Part shown: piece by piece, positions 25,501 to 33,869 of the stretch | How positions within the stretch are numbered: position 1 is the first letter of the stretch | Layout of the letters: every line of letters begins with the position of its first letter | DNA from: Prosapia bicincta | Lineage: Eukaryota > Arthropoda > Insecta > Hemiptera > Cercopidae | Length of the DNA: 64,000 nucleotides | NCBI GenBank assembly: GCA_036971475.1 | Contig: JBAIZL010000058.1 | Location: 3,182,001-3,246,000, forward strand | Reading direction: 5' to 3' | Program-made: the position numbers and the translations under genes | The notes under the pieces: model-generated | The model's input: the letters and a program-made list of their open reading frames with translations, nothing else | What the model was told of the DNA's origin: nothing | Databases searched by the model: none

Positions 25501-25866
25501 ACTACTTTCAATATCTTTAGTCTTTGATGTTTCATTATTTGGATTAACATGCTGTTTTTGATTGGCAGATTTGACATTCTCCCCTGCAACAATTTTTTCT
25601 AAACTACATGGCCGAGACTGTTTCTCAGACCTAAATGCATGTGATCTTTTAATGTTACCTTTATTTCCGGATTGTAATAAACTATTATGCTGTTTTTCAA
25701 CATGTGTATTTGAAGCATACTTTGAATAGTTTTTAACACATTTTGGGTGGAAATCTGAAGGTTGTTTGGGAAACACATCTGTCTTATCTTTAGCAGTATT
25801 TAATCCTTCAAACTTCTTTCTGATATCACCAACTCGAGATCTATTCTCCATTTCATATTCATACAA
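489..25866 (-). CDS. DENN-domain gene, DENND2-like, 5' part (four coding exons)
   Basis: DENN-domain proteins act as guanine nucleotide exchange factors for Rab GTPases at membranes; that is family knowledge. Four minus-strand exons are seen: 25866-24181, 7844-7665, 5129-4988 and 712-489. All have GT-AG borders and phases that join without a break (0, 0, then 1 to 1). They give about 744 residues: a long, low-complexity, Ser/Asn/Lys-rich N-terminal region with a proline-rich KKPPRTFAH motif near residue 300, then the start of a u-DENN domain (LFDYVLLVGLDL, then PYIKAKYPP) in the last exon. A long disordered N terminus with a P-K-P-x-R-T-F-type motif before a C-terminal DENN module resembles vertebrate DENND2A-C. 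The cDENN and dDENN parts must lie left of the window. Other DENN families remain possible. Small exons inside the 16-kb first intron could have been missed. Confidence 0.65.
713..1890. other. Intron, no recognised feature
   Basis: AT-rich intron of the DENN gene. No coding motif, tRNA-like box or terminal inverted repeat was recognised. Confidence 0.4.
1900..2125 (-). mobile_element. tRNA-derived SINE
   Basis: On the minus strand, from about 2120 downward, the sequence has a tRNA-like head: an A-box-like segment (CAAGTGGGTAGA), an anticodon-arm-like stretch and a good B box (GGTTCGATTCC, near 2065-2075). It continues into a GC-richer body down to about 1900. The body is too long and the arms too poor for a functional tRNA. 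SINE is an inference; the family was not identified. Confidence 0.55.
2126..2690. other. Intron, no recognised feature
   Basis: AT-rich sequence between the SINE and the LINE/satellite block. Nothing was recognised on either strand. Confidence 0.35.
2698..2799 (-). pseudogene. LINE reverse transcriptase remnant (F-A-D-D box)
   Basis: The minus strand encodes YIFADDTVIIATDSWK, the catalytic (Y/F)xDD box of a non-LTR retrotransposon reverse transcriptase, followed by a stop. It lies directly against the 58-bp satellite, whose unit encodes a GVPLGSS-like piece resembling the GVPQGS motif normally found upstream of this box. The order of motifs on the minus strand is therefore correct for a reverse transcriptase. 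Confidence 0.6.
2800..4828. repeat. 58-bp tandem satellite, about 35 copies
   Basis: A 58-bp unit (anchor ggttgatgagatgaagagag) repeats without spacers. Copies differ at a few fixed positions: aggtatacc versus aggaacacc or agttacacc, tgaaagcagg versus tggaagcagg or tggaaggagg, and atcgga, atcaga or attgga. The left third is mixed and carries the tgaaag form. The right part is more uniform with tggaag, which suggests later local spread. Since 58 is not a multiple of three, successive units change frame, so the array is not a coding repeat. One frame of the unit reads LGVPLGSSL on the minus strand, like the LINE motif next to it. Confidence 0.95.
4988..5129 (-). CDS. DENN gene exon 3
   Basis: The acceptor ends CTGTTTTTAG at 5130 and the donor GTAAGT starts at 4987. 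The exon encodes 47 codons plus one base, from IQMMVNEAYGKCLNFP through an acidic Asp/Ser segment (SDSDSVASTPDE) to DHDVPISS. It ends in phase 1, which matches exon 4 exactly. The ATG at 5123 is internal, not a start. Confidence 0.75.
5130..7664. other. Intron of the DENN gene
   Basis: About 2.5 kb of AT-rich sequence between exons 2 and 3 of the DENN gene. No transposon protein or clear terminal repeat was recognised. Confidence 0.5.
7665..7844 (-). CDS. DENN gene exon 2
   Basis: Exactly 60 codons, phase 0 at both ends. The acceptor is TTTGTTTTCAG, ending at 7845; the donor is GTAATTAG, starting at 7664. The peptide starts STPILDRGRSPETLNLKLPG and ends in HFYDKYK. It has no recognised domain and resembles the linker-like character of exon 1. 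Confidence 0.7.
9700..9995 (-). pseudogene. Penelope-like reverse transcriptase N-terminal scrap
   Basis: The minus-strand frame reads ADKNNAIVIMDKQDYIENVG, then GPYSILRKTFIGRFINN, as in the early part of Penelope-like reverse transcriptases. The catalytic reverse-transcriptase motifs and the GIY-YIG domain are absent, so it is non-functional. Confidence 0.6.
10017..10114 (+). repeat. Penelope-like terminal segment with hammerhead-like core, copy 1
   Basis: CTGAGGA at 10022-10028 is followed by a GACGAC/GTCGTT stem, then GAAAC. The same 95 bp occurs in the same orientation at 11467-11566. The order CTGANGA, stem II, GAAA matches the conserved core of hammerhead ribozymes, which are established in Penelope-like elements. 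One unpaired base lies between A9 and the stem, so activity is uncertain. Confidence 0.55.
11467..11566 (+). repeat. Penelope-like terminal segment with hammerhead-like core, copy 2
   Basis: Direct repeat of 10017-10114, with CTGAGGA at 11478, the same GACGAC/GTCGTT stem and GAAAC. It lies just outside the right arm of the large inverted repeat, so the two copies bracket that arm. Confidence 0.55.
11567..13452. other. Intron, no recognised feature
   Basis: AT-rich intron sequence with short (GT)n and GA-rich runs near 11760-11800. An open frame at 13092-13388 has no recognisable motif. Confidence 0.35.
13453..13520. repeat. Compound microsatellite (AT)n(AG)n
   Basis: About 18 AT dinucleotides run directly into about 16 AG dinucleotides. 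Confidence 0.95.
14640..15125 (-). pseudogene. Mariner-type transposase relic
   Basis: The minus strand reads HIVTGGEMWVYYTPEIKCQS near the upstream end. This matches the mariner segment around the second catalytic Asp (family form VTGDETWVHxYxPETKxQS), with the catalytic D replaced by G. Further down, a stop-containing frame has a piece resembling SPDLAPxxFHLFP (the HHQIFIFFQ region). Terminal repeats were not found. A dead, 5'-truncated mariner is the best reading. Confidence 0.6.
15271..16083. repeat. 90-bp tandem array, nine copies
   Basis: Nine head-to-tail copies of a 90-bp unit beginning cagcctgattgaatgcaatg and ending ccaagtcaactca. Copies 2-6 look identical. The last three share the variant ...ccctta acacagttta..., and the first has atttaaag instead of atgtaaag. 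The near-identity points to recent expansion. No open frame persists, and there are no spacers, so it is not a CRISPR array. Confidence 0.95.
16084..18424. other. Intron, no recognised feature
   Basis: AT-rich. A 63-codon frame at 17960-18151 has no recognisable domain. Nothing else is supportable. Confidence 0.35.
18425..18745 (-). mobile_element. Degraded Penelope-like 3' end (family of 19453-20138)
   Basis: The segment resembles the terminal region and C-terminal coding tail at 19453-19605 and 39082-39700: ctatagtagcacttactttg, then a gagatgtgt...gtcaactcagac block, then the tgttatgatgt and tctgtatatttt blocks. It is strongly diverged and has no open frame. Confidence 0.5.
19453..20138 (+). 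mobile_element. Short Penelope-like element: inverted ends around a GIY-YIG coding piece
   Basis: The ends 19489-19605 and 20025-20138 are reverse complements (ctaaacacttttaaatg ... catttaaaagtgtttag). The 13-bp sequence aaattataatatt flanks it at 19440-19452 and 20139-20151, as expected for a target site duplication. Inside, the plus strand encodes the C-terminal endonuclease of Penelope-like elements: [20 protein letters not shown] is the GIY-YIG signature with paired cysteines, followed by [10 protein letters not shown] and [11 protein letters not shown]. The reverse transcriptase is missing, so the copy is non-autonomous. Confidence 0.8.
19625..20030 (+). pseudogene. GIY-YIG endonuclease domain, Penelope-like C terminus
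   Basis: This frame stays open from [14 protein letters not shown] to HPHPNLRKP and a stop. GIY-YIG nucleases nick DNA, and in Penelope-like elements the domain lies C-terminal to the reverse transcriptase. The motif here is GVY...FYIG with a Cys-x2-Cys pair, then an Arg and the Glu of YQEH. There is no start codon and no upstream domain. Confidence 0.75.
20150..21379. other. Intron, no recognised feature
   Basis: AT-rich. A 69-codon frame at 20756-20965 is not recognised. Confidence 0.3.
21380..21720 (+). pseudogene. Penelope-like C-terminal fragment
   Basis: The plus strand, with stops, reads RNRKYKEHINALHTSSKSYF, ANHLM, then, after frame changes, LNTIEQ and EIHKHNNTYKNDILNEQTRF. This is the tail that follows GIY-YIG in Penelope-like proteins. 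It is a dead fragment of a family different from 19453-20138. Confidence 0.55.
21721..22658. other. Intron, mostly unrecognised
   Basis: Near 22185-22270 an acidic reading frame (ESEEDGDNEEENKPLPPVT) resembles the acidic tail of pogo/Tigger transposases, but this alone is too weak to call. Confidence 0.25.
22659..23580 (+). mobile_element. LINE (non-LTR retrotransposon) 3' fragment
   Basis: The frame at 22659-22952 contains KIADDTAVISTGKTW, the xADD box of the reverse transcriptase (usual F or Y replaced by I), then NKLSLNTNKTLFIASGNY, as in jockey/RTE-type LINEs. Around 23135-23280, broken frames give SIIYYGNIAQMV and LQNRIIKII, resembling the C-terminal LINE domain. The fragment ends near the gaatgaataaataaacttg tail at about 23555-23575. 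It is 5'-truncated and has stops. Confidence 0.7.
24181..25866 (-). CDS. DENN gene exon 1 (562 codons, start of gene)
   Basis: The largest open frame in the window. It could start at the first ATG (25866) or at the sixth codon (MENRSRVGDIRKKFEGLN). No acceptor is needed, and the frame is open to the donor ATG|GTAAGAATT at 24181/24180; translation past 24181 is read-through into intron. The peptide is rich in Asn, Ser and Lys and looks disordered. A proline-rich LPKGPPPKKPPRTFAHN segment is followed by SKTESQIMLKKLEIALLNHQ, which looks like a short helix. The prolines could bind SH3 domains; that is inference. Phase 0 at the donor matches exon 2. Confidence 0.85.
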
Positions 25867-27828
25867 TATACCATATTAACCTAGTCTAAACAAAACTGTT
25901 CCACAAAAGTCAACATGTAAACATCTAACCTAACTCAACATAAGACTCAAATTGTTACTAATCTTTAGAACTAAAAAGAAAATCGCACAGAAAACAAAGT
26001 TTTAAAATTATAATATTTAAGCTTTGCAAAACCAAGCAACTGAACAATTCTAATAATTTTCTTTTACCTTAAACAGGAATAAAATATTTCTAGCTAAGCC
26101 ATATTTGCACAAAAGACACTAATCACCAACTGTATTTCATAATTTTATTTTATTAAATTGTTGATAAACTGAAAGAACACAAAACTGAAACTTTGGGCTG
26201 GGCCACAGATTATGATTCAGATAGATTGTCAAAACCCGCAAACTTTCACACTTTAAAAACTAAAATAAATTACATAAAGGCACAATAACACTCCTCATGC
26301 CTTTATAATATTGCTTGATTGAAAGATTAAAGCATAAGATTAGATTTTGCCTTTATAGGGTTGTCAAGATGAATAGTGAAAAGAAGATAATTTAAACCTC
26401 ATAACAAATCACAAATTGTACGAACATCATATCCGGTAATTCATTAGATTTAGTTTTTTTACTGGAGGTATATTTTTAATTTCATTTTACCTCATAAATA
26501 TTTCATTTTATTACTTTATAAAGTAGTATTTATTTGTACTGGTATATATAAACCGTATAAATAATGTCAGAAACCTTTAATTTGTTAATAATGATGGATA
26601 TACCCATCTTTTTAAATAAACCACTTCAAGACCTTATTACTCCAACCATAACTATCTTGTTATGGTTTTAAATTTAAACCAAAAGCAGCCATTACATTCC
26701 GATAAATGTCTTTTACATGCATGTTACTATTATTAATTAATATTAACTTATACTTTTGGAGGTTTCATTGAGGACAATTGAAAAATAAATATGACGTTTA
26801 TTTTTACCATTAATGCATTGAAAATTAATTATAAAATAAATATTCTATGTTCAAAATGAAAACTAGTTTTAGTTTTAAGAATATCTTAAAAATACTATTT
26901 ACTTTCTAAAGTCGATTGTTCTCGATATATCAATATAAATGAATACGATATATCAGTGTAAAGGTAATGCATGTTTTTTGAATACCTGTTCTGTGTTGCC
27001 GTCTGCTCTACCACCAAATAGAACAGTGAGTAGTGGAGCTTGTTAATTAAGCTTGTATTTAAATTGTTTTTGTATATTTCATGTTTTTTACCAAACATTT
27101 CTCGTCTTAAAAATATACAAATTAACAGTAAACCGATCAGGGTTTGGCGTTTTTAATCATAATTTTTTTAGTTCCGTTAGGTTAGGTTTACTTTAAATTG
27201 CTAATTTTTCTTTATCACTGTTATTTTGCTGTTTATATGCTTTTAACATTGTTTAAGCCTTTTGGGGAGGAAATATTTTTAAAAAGCATATATTTATAAA
27301 TAGATGATTAGTAATTGTAAATCTATTTACTGTTATTTTTATTTTTTACTGTACTCAAAACGTTTTTATTTCACTAAATAAAAACCGGCCGAATTTATAA
27401 TAATGACTTGAATAACCGGAAGTTTTAAGCAAATTAAATTTATCAAAAATTTACTAAGACAAATTTTTTTAATTTGCACTATCCATTTTAATCTTAAGTT
27501 AATGACAAAGGACTCAGTCCAATGGAAAAGTTTTCTTTTAGTAAGTTTTTAATTAATTTACCTATATTTTGAGTTTGGCCAGTTGTTAATTAATTTAATA
27601 TAAATGTTCAAGTTTTGCTGACTCTCATAGATAATAAAATCGTTGAGTATTGAAAATCCTTTCCCAAAATTTATCTTCTTTAGCTTCTACATATAATATT
27701 TATCTGGTATTCAGATGTCAATGATATTATAGTAAAAATTTTACCTGTATCTAGGTAATTTTATGTAGTCATGTAGTAAGTCATCAAGAGCACAGAAAAA
27801 ATACATTTTTTAGCAAAATAGTAAAAAC
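25867..27828. promoter_or_regulatory. 5' flank of the DENN gene, no element identified
   Basis: The region upstream of the DENN start must contain its 5' UTR and promoter, or a 5' UTR intron. It is AT-rich and I recognise no TATA/Inr arrangement I would defend. Open frames such as 26895-27098 (minus) have no motif. Confidence 0.3.
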
Positions 27829-28207
27829 GGTAATTATTAAGATTAGCGACTACCACTCCGATCGGCGAATTTTTTTTTCTGATCAATTTGACCTTGCTGA
27901 ACATGAATCTGAAGTTTTTTTTACTGCAAACACATATTTACATTTAATAAAATAAAATAACCTGACCTGACTTTGGTGCTTACTAACGCTCCGATCGGCA
28001 AAATTTGTTTTCCTGATAGATTTGACATTGCTAACATTAGAACACGAATATTAAATTTTTTCCGTGGAAAATAAGAAAAGTTAATTTGTAAGTCAAATGT
28101 AAATATGTGTTTGTGCAAAACTTCAGATTCGTGTTCAGTAAAGTCAAATTGATCAGGAAAAAAAATTTCGCCTATCAGAGCGGTAGTCACTGATCTTAGT
28201 AATTACC
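27829..28207. mobile_element. MITE with terminal inverted repeats of about 115 bp
   Basis: The ends ggtaattattaagattag (27829) and its reverse complement at 28207 pair over about 115 bp, including a gatcaatttgac block and an aaacacatatttacattt block. The flanks gtaaaaac (27821-27828) and ataaaaac (28208-28215) match at 7 of 8 bases, suggesting an 8-bp target site duplication. The termini do not look like standard hAT ends, so the superfamily is open. There is no coding sequence. Confidence 0.75.
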
Positions 28208-28818
28208 ATAAAAACTTTAGAAAAACTCTTAACACCATGAGTTATAAAACATATGACTATGTCAAACTACCGAGGGGTAGTAACCGAACATCTTGTTTTA
28301 CGAAAACTCTAATGTTATGATACATTTCAAAATTTTGTTGTTCATGTCATCATGAATTGTTATTCGATTGTTATTGGCTCGTTATAATACAAAGCTTCAT
28401 GTTTCTTTTTTACAAACAATGGTGTTTAAAAAGTGTACAAATAGGATTGTTTAAATCTTTTCATTTAAGTCAGCCATCATGTCAGACATTACAGTTGGAA
28501 GAATAAAATGAAAATATCAGCCTGTAGAAGAAAATAATTAACTTTGATCACTTCCATGCCCAGAACACTGACCTCCATAGATTCCTCTCTAGGCTGACTA
28601 GAACAGTATCAGTTTACAACTTGTTATATTGTTCTTAGACTCCATCACCTATACACAGTGAACCCTTCCTGATCAATGGCTGAAGTAAATGGTAACTAGT
28701 AACCATGTCTTGTCTTTGGGAGAGCAAACACAGAAGGATTCCATACCATAGCTTATTAAGTTCTGAACAATTTAGCACTATCTACACTCTTATTAATAAA
28801 ACATTTTCTACATGAATA

Positions 28819-29298
28819 CAGTAAACCCTAACTAATCCGGCAGATATGGGGCTGGGATGCTGCCGTATTACTGGAATGTTCGTTGAGAACGCAATGTACA
28901 TTGAACAATAATTATGTCTATTGATAAAAAATAAAGATAACATAAGAAAAAAGTCCTGTACTATACTTGAAATGATAAAATGAGAATGAAAGATTACCTT
29001 ATCTTAACAATAAAAACAAAAATTTTAATATGTTTCCGTTTACACTATAACGACATTGTTTACTTGAACTTCAGTCAGAGTCACTGTACATAACTACTGC
29101 AACAACATACAACTTGAAATTGTTTGTGTATCAGGAGCTACATAACTAGAACCGGGCAGTGTAAAGGACACCCAGTCACTGACATTGACATGTAGTGAAA
29201 AATATACAAATTATGTTTACATCTTCCATTCTTGACGGAAACACCAGATTATTGGAGGAGCTAGATAGGTGAAGGGCTGGATTATAGAGAGTTTACTG
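28819..29298. mobile_element. pogo/Tigger-like MITE
   Basis: The left end CAGTAAACCCTAACTAATCC at 28819 follows TA. The right end GGATTATAGAGAGTTTACTG finishes at 29298. The two are imperfect inverted repeats of the Tigger type (CAGTaaaCC...). The core of about 480 bp has no transposase. Confidence 0.65.
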
Positions 29299-30430
29299 TG
29301 TAATTTATGTGTATGTGTATGTGCATGATTATGAAAATAGTTTTGTTTATTGATAGATAAACAAAAGCCCATTTAGTTTAAGTTACTATAAGTATGAAGC
29401 AATGTTGCACTAAATTGATGTTCGGTATACTGATTCTTTAGGATTGTTGGCTGGCTAAATAAAAACAATTCTTTCAATACCCAAATGTTGTTCCAAATCT
29501 CCAAAGAATGTATTTGCAAAAAATATTATGCTTTTAATCGTTGTAAAAAATAATAGTGATAATAAGTTGAAAGTTACTACTTCAAAAAAATTATGAAATG
29601 TCGATATTCACCAACGTTTTCAAATATTACTTTTTTAATGGTTAAAATTTTAATCGTTCCCAAGCATAGGTATCTTTTTGTAGTAATGTTTCTTTTTCTA
29701 GAAAAATTGAAACTTTGTATAAAAATTATAAGTCACATTATGAAGAGGACTAAGGTGAATGTACATTTAAAGTGTAATAATTAAGATTTTTTGCTACAAA
29801 AAACAACATATAGTTTGATAGTAATTTCATTGTAATGAAAAAATTCAAATTTTATTTTCCAAAACTTCAAAAGTTGTTAATACTAGGAAAAGTGATGTTG
29901 AAATAATTCTCAATTTTTATTATTGTGTAGGGAAATAGGTAAAGTTAGTTTTAGAAGAAAACTTCACAAAAGCTCTCAACGTGTGATTATAGTTATACAG
30001 TAGGGTTTTGATATTTCAGACCTCTTTATTCTGGATCTCTACATAATCTGGACCAATTTTTGTCGTATTTTTTGATTTTCTAAAAATGATTTACGGATTT
30101 TAAATAAGGAATATAAAAATTGTATATAAGGAAAATTTATTGTTAATAGAGTTATTTAAATTAGGAAAAAGTAGTTTATTTTAAAAATTCATTTATCAAC
30201 TCTGTTGACAAATATCTATAAATAAGATATTATTTTACTAATAATACCTTTTTATATGTAATTTAATAATTAAAAAAAAATTATTTTAAATGCATATTGA
30301 TTCATCTGAAAAAGGTCTAAATATCAGAAAATGAGTTTTAAATTAATGTAATAATAAAAATGATTATTTAAGTACTTATCTTTTAAAAAATAGATAATAA
30401 GATCTACTAAAGGTGTTGGATGTTTTATTT
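29299..30430. other. Intergenic, AT-rich
   Basis: A second possible Tigger-type end (CAGTAGGGTTTTGATATTTC near 29998) has no partner that I could find. Nothing else is supported. Confidence 0.3.
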
Positions 30431-30434
30431 TTAA

Positions 30435-30870
30435 TTTTCGCTGATTCTTTGATTATCTCAAAACCTCTTTATGTACAACATGATGGTTCTTCCATCAGGA
30501 GCAATGAAAGAGCTTACTCTAGAACAAGCAAGATAAAGTTGTTCTTGTGAGAAACAGTCATCTCTTAACTAAATTCCAGCTACTTTTAAAGACTGTCATT
30601 GTGATTTGTTAATTTTCATCCTAAAGCAATCTTGGAAATTGGAATCTTTTGAATTTGAAAAGATAGTCTCTTTAGTTTTGACTTATAATTTCTAAATTTT
30701 GTAAAATGTTTAATCCTCTTCCTTTATTACTACAAAGTAATATTTAATTTTGCTGATACTTTGGTTATTTCAAAACCTCTTTATATACAACATTGGTGGT
30801 TCTTTCATCTGGAGCAAGAATCACTAAACTACTGGAAGAGCTTACTCTAGAACGGGGTTGTCATTCTGGC
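30435..30870 (-). pseudogene. Pif1/Helitron helicase C-terminal scraps, partly duplicated
   Basis: The minus strand near 30470-30620 reads INKSQ*QSLKVAGI, then DDCFSQEQLYLACSRVSS and APDGRTIMLY. This is the last helicase motif of Pif1-like and Helitron helicases (family form INKSQGQSL...HGQLYVAxSRVS). A second copy at about 30745-30870 reads SRVSSSSSLVILAPDERTTN and VVYKEVL. Both have stops and frame changes. Confidence 0.65.
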
Positions 30871-31130
30871 GGCCCGGGGCCTGTACACAGCCCGCCGGCC
30901 TATTCTATGTGGCCCGCCAATAGTTTTTCAGACTTTAAAAGAAATATTTATTCATAAAGTTATACAAAATTGGATCAGTGTATCAGTCAGTTGAAGCCAT
31001 CAAACTGGCTCAAAATTTACCAATTTGCATCTAACTTTAAAGAAGTTAACCCCCCCTCCCGACAGTAATTTTAAACACCCTCCTGATAAATAGATTTCCC
31101 AGACCCTGCCCCACACATAGGTGTAGCCAG
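30857..31130. mobile_element. hAT-like terminal fragment
   Basis: The GC-rich run ggttgtcattctggcggccc...gtggcccgcc (30857-30925) resembles the ends of insect hAT elements with GGCCCGC motifs. No right end or transposase was found, so this is only a fragment. Confidence 0.4.
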
Positions 31131-31259
31131 GCTCACTTTAAATTTCAAGACTTTATCATTATTAGTTTTGGTTCTGCGTTGATCGTCAGCCATCAGTCAG
31201 TCATGACTTCAATTTTTATATAGAGAGATAATATTTAGTTATATAATTTATATGTTAAT

Positions 31260-31261
<2 letters not shown>

Positions 31262-31311
<50 letters not shown>
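31262..31311. repeat. (TA)n microsatellite next to a Penelope-like end
   Basis: About 25 TA dinucleotides, ending exactly where the terminal sequence of the following Penelope-like element begins. Confidence 0.95.
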
Positions 31312-31315
<4 letters not shown>

Positions 31316-31549
31316 TTGTACTTTGCAACACTTTTTTCTTGTATTCACTTATCACTTTCACTATATGTACTTAAACAAGAATCTTACTTGGTATTTATAC
31401 GAGTTAACTTTCAAATATTGGTCGTATCTCCATCATCAGGCATCACTGACCGGGGGTTGTAGTATACTGCGAGCTGTGTGGAATTCTCATTGTCACAAGG
31501 TGTGGTGTACCGTTATGTTCTATTTTCTGATTCACTACAATGTGCAAGT

Positions 31550-31885
31550 CTTTTAAATTTGTGGGGTTAATTTTGTCTGTTGGGTTGAAAAATTTATCGT
31601 TTTTTGATTTTATTTATAATTGTACTTTTATGGTATTATTTTTATGTTTATAAATTTGTAGTTCTTCCCAGATTGTCATTTTGAGGCCTTTTTGTACTTT
31701 TTTATTAGGTGTACATTTTTTAATGTGGGGACTGTTTGTTTTTGATGGCGTGTGTAGCTAAGGTTGAGTTATAAGTTTCAGGTTTGATGTATGCATTGAG
31801 GTGTTCTTGATATCTGTCTTTTAATTTCTTTTTTGTTTGGCCTATGTATATTTTATTACAGTCTGGGCATTTTAATTCATAAAAT
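31550..31885 (-). pseudogene. Inverted GIY-YIG tail of the Penelope-like element
   Basis: The minus strand reads GFYELKCPDCNKIYIGQTKK, KLKDRYQEHLNAYIKPETYN and THAIKNKQSPH. This is the endonuclease motif with its Cys pair and the RYQEH Arg/Glu, followed by stops. Confidence 0.7.
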
Positions 31886-31889
31886 CCAA

Positions 31890-32900
31890 CAACTGCACAG
31901 AATTAAACAAAGACCCCCACTAAAAAATTCCAAAACGAAATCATACAATTAGCAAAAAACTGACAATTTATTCAGCCAAAAAAACCCTTACCAATACACA
32001 ATGGACAATCCAAAGCCCCCCCAAAATGAATGCCCTCATCAAAATACATAAAATCAACAATCACATAAGACCCCTAATAAATTTTAAAAATGCACCAGCC
32101 TATAAAATATCACAAATAATTGCTAATAACCTAAAACACGAACTTAAATTGGAAAATAAATACACCATAAAAAACTCAATTAAATTAACCGAAATACTAA
32201 AAAGAATAAACATAACCGAAAACACCAAATTTATATCATTTGATATCACAAACGTGTACTCTAATATACCAATAAACGAAACCATCCAAATAATAAAAAA
32301 CAAATTAACTGACCTTAAATCCAACCCCAAATACACAAACCAAATCACAAAATGCCTAAAGACCATACTAAACCAAAACTATTTCATATTTAATAATAAG
32401 ATACATAAACAAATAGATGGCTTAGCAATGGGATAACCTCTCTCAAGTATAATATCAGAAATTTACCTCTAAAACCTTTACGAATTAATCACACAAACCA
32501 TAAAAACAAGACCCCAACGGACATTGGATACGATATGTTGACGATGGATTATACATCTCACAAAATAAAGCAATAAATAATAATATCATCCTAAATAAAA
32601 TCAACAACTTACACCCTAACATAAAATTCACCATGGAGGAAGAAATAAACAATAAAATAAACTATCTAGACCTAACAATAACCCGAAATACAAGTAACAT
32701 TGAATACTTAATTTATAGGAAACCTACACAAACCATTAATACAATACCAAACTACTCTAACCATCCCCCAGTACATAAAATGGCTGCTTACAACTCACTG
32801 TTATACAGAATGCTAAAACTGCCTTTAAAAAATGAAGAAAAAGCCAAAGAAAAACAAATAATATATCAAATAGCCCCAAAAAAATGGATACAATAAAAAA
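31890..32900 (+). pseudogene. Penelope-like reverse transcriptase
   Basis: The longest open part (32026-32436) has ALIKIHK, IRPLINFKNAPAYKIS, KFISFDITNVYSNIP (catalytic motif A with its Asp) and GLAMG, then a stop where the family has a MGxPxS segment. A further frame at 32633-32896 reads NYLDLTITRN and YRKPTQTINTIP, as in Penelope-like enzymes. The YxDD box region near 32520-32560 is broken. No function is expected. Confidence 0.75.
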
Positions 32901-33114
32901 ACTATAGATAAATTAGAATTAAAAATATTAAATAAATAAAAACAACCTAAAATCAAACTACAAACAACAACAAAAAGGGCCACATTCACATACACAGGGT
33001 TCAACATAAAAGGAATAACTAAAATACTAAAAAATAATAGTATTAACATAGCTTACAAAAACACAGGAAACATAATCAATAAAACAGAATACATAAAATC
33101 GACTGTTTTACAAC

Positions 33115-33245
33115 AAAAATAAGTAAACAAAAATAATAAAACAAAAATAATAAAACAAAAATAAACAAAAATAATTAAACAATTATTAAACAAAAATAAA
33201 AAAATTAAACAAAAATAATAAAACTATAAACAAAAATAATAAAAT
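33115..33245. repeat. Simple A-rich repeat (acaaaaataataaa)n
   Basis: Irregular tandem copies of an approximately 13-bp A-rich unit lie inside the decayed tail of the Penelope-like element. Confidence 0.7.
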
Positions 33246-33869
33246 TGACTATATTAAATATACATAGGCCAAACAAAAATGAAATAAAAGACAGATATCA
33301 AGAACACCTCAATGCACATTCCGCACATTAGAAAACATACACCTAATAAAAAAAGTACAAAAAGGCCTCAAAATGACAATCTGGAAACAACTACAAATTT
33401 ATGAACATAAAAATAATATCATAAACGAACAAATACAAATTAAATAAAAAACCGATAAATTAATCAACCTAATAGACAAAATTAAAAGACGCCCACAGTG
33501 CAGTGAATCAAAAAATAGAACAATAACGGTACACCACGTGACAATGGAAATTACACAAACCTGGTAGTCTACTACAACCACTTCCCCTGTAAATTGATGC
33601 TCGACAATGGAGATACTATCAGTCTTTCAAAGTTACGTTGCATAAATACCAAGTAAGATTCTTGTTTAAGTACATATAGTGAAAGTGATATACATACATA
33701 CATACATATAATACACACATATATCAGGAGTTGTTTTAGTCAAGTGTTATTAGCAAAAAGTAATTGTACCATTTTTTATAAATTGAAATTTACATGAAAC
33801 TGCAGACATTTATATACATATTTAATATATATTTGTAGAAATTACATACTCATATCTACTTTTTTTTAG

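Larger units (their letters stand above)
31312..33690 (+). mobile_element. Penelope-like element with a head-to-head inverted 5' copy
   Basis: Terminal segments 31350-31440 and 33600-33690 are inverted repeats (tatcactttcactatatgta and complement). From 31550 to 31885 the minus strand encodes a C-terminal GIY-YIG piece (GFYELKCPDCNKIYIGQTKK). From about 31890 the plus strand encodes the reverse transcriptase (31890-32900), then a decayed GIY-YIG tail with simple repeats (33115-33245). An inverted partial copy joined to the 5' side is a known arrangement in Penelope elements. Many stops show it is dead. Confidence 0.8.

Noticed and set aside
27170..27190. ggttaggtt as a telomeric TTAGG repeat
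   Set aside because: Only two imperfect units are present, which is expected by chance in such sequence.
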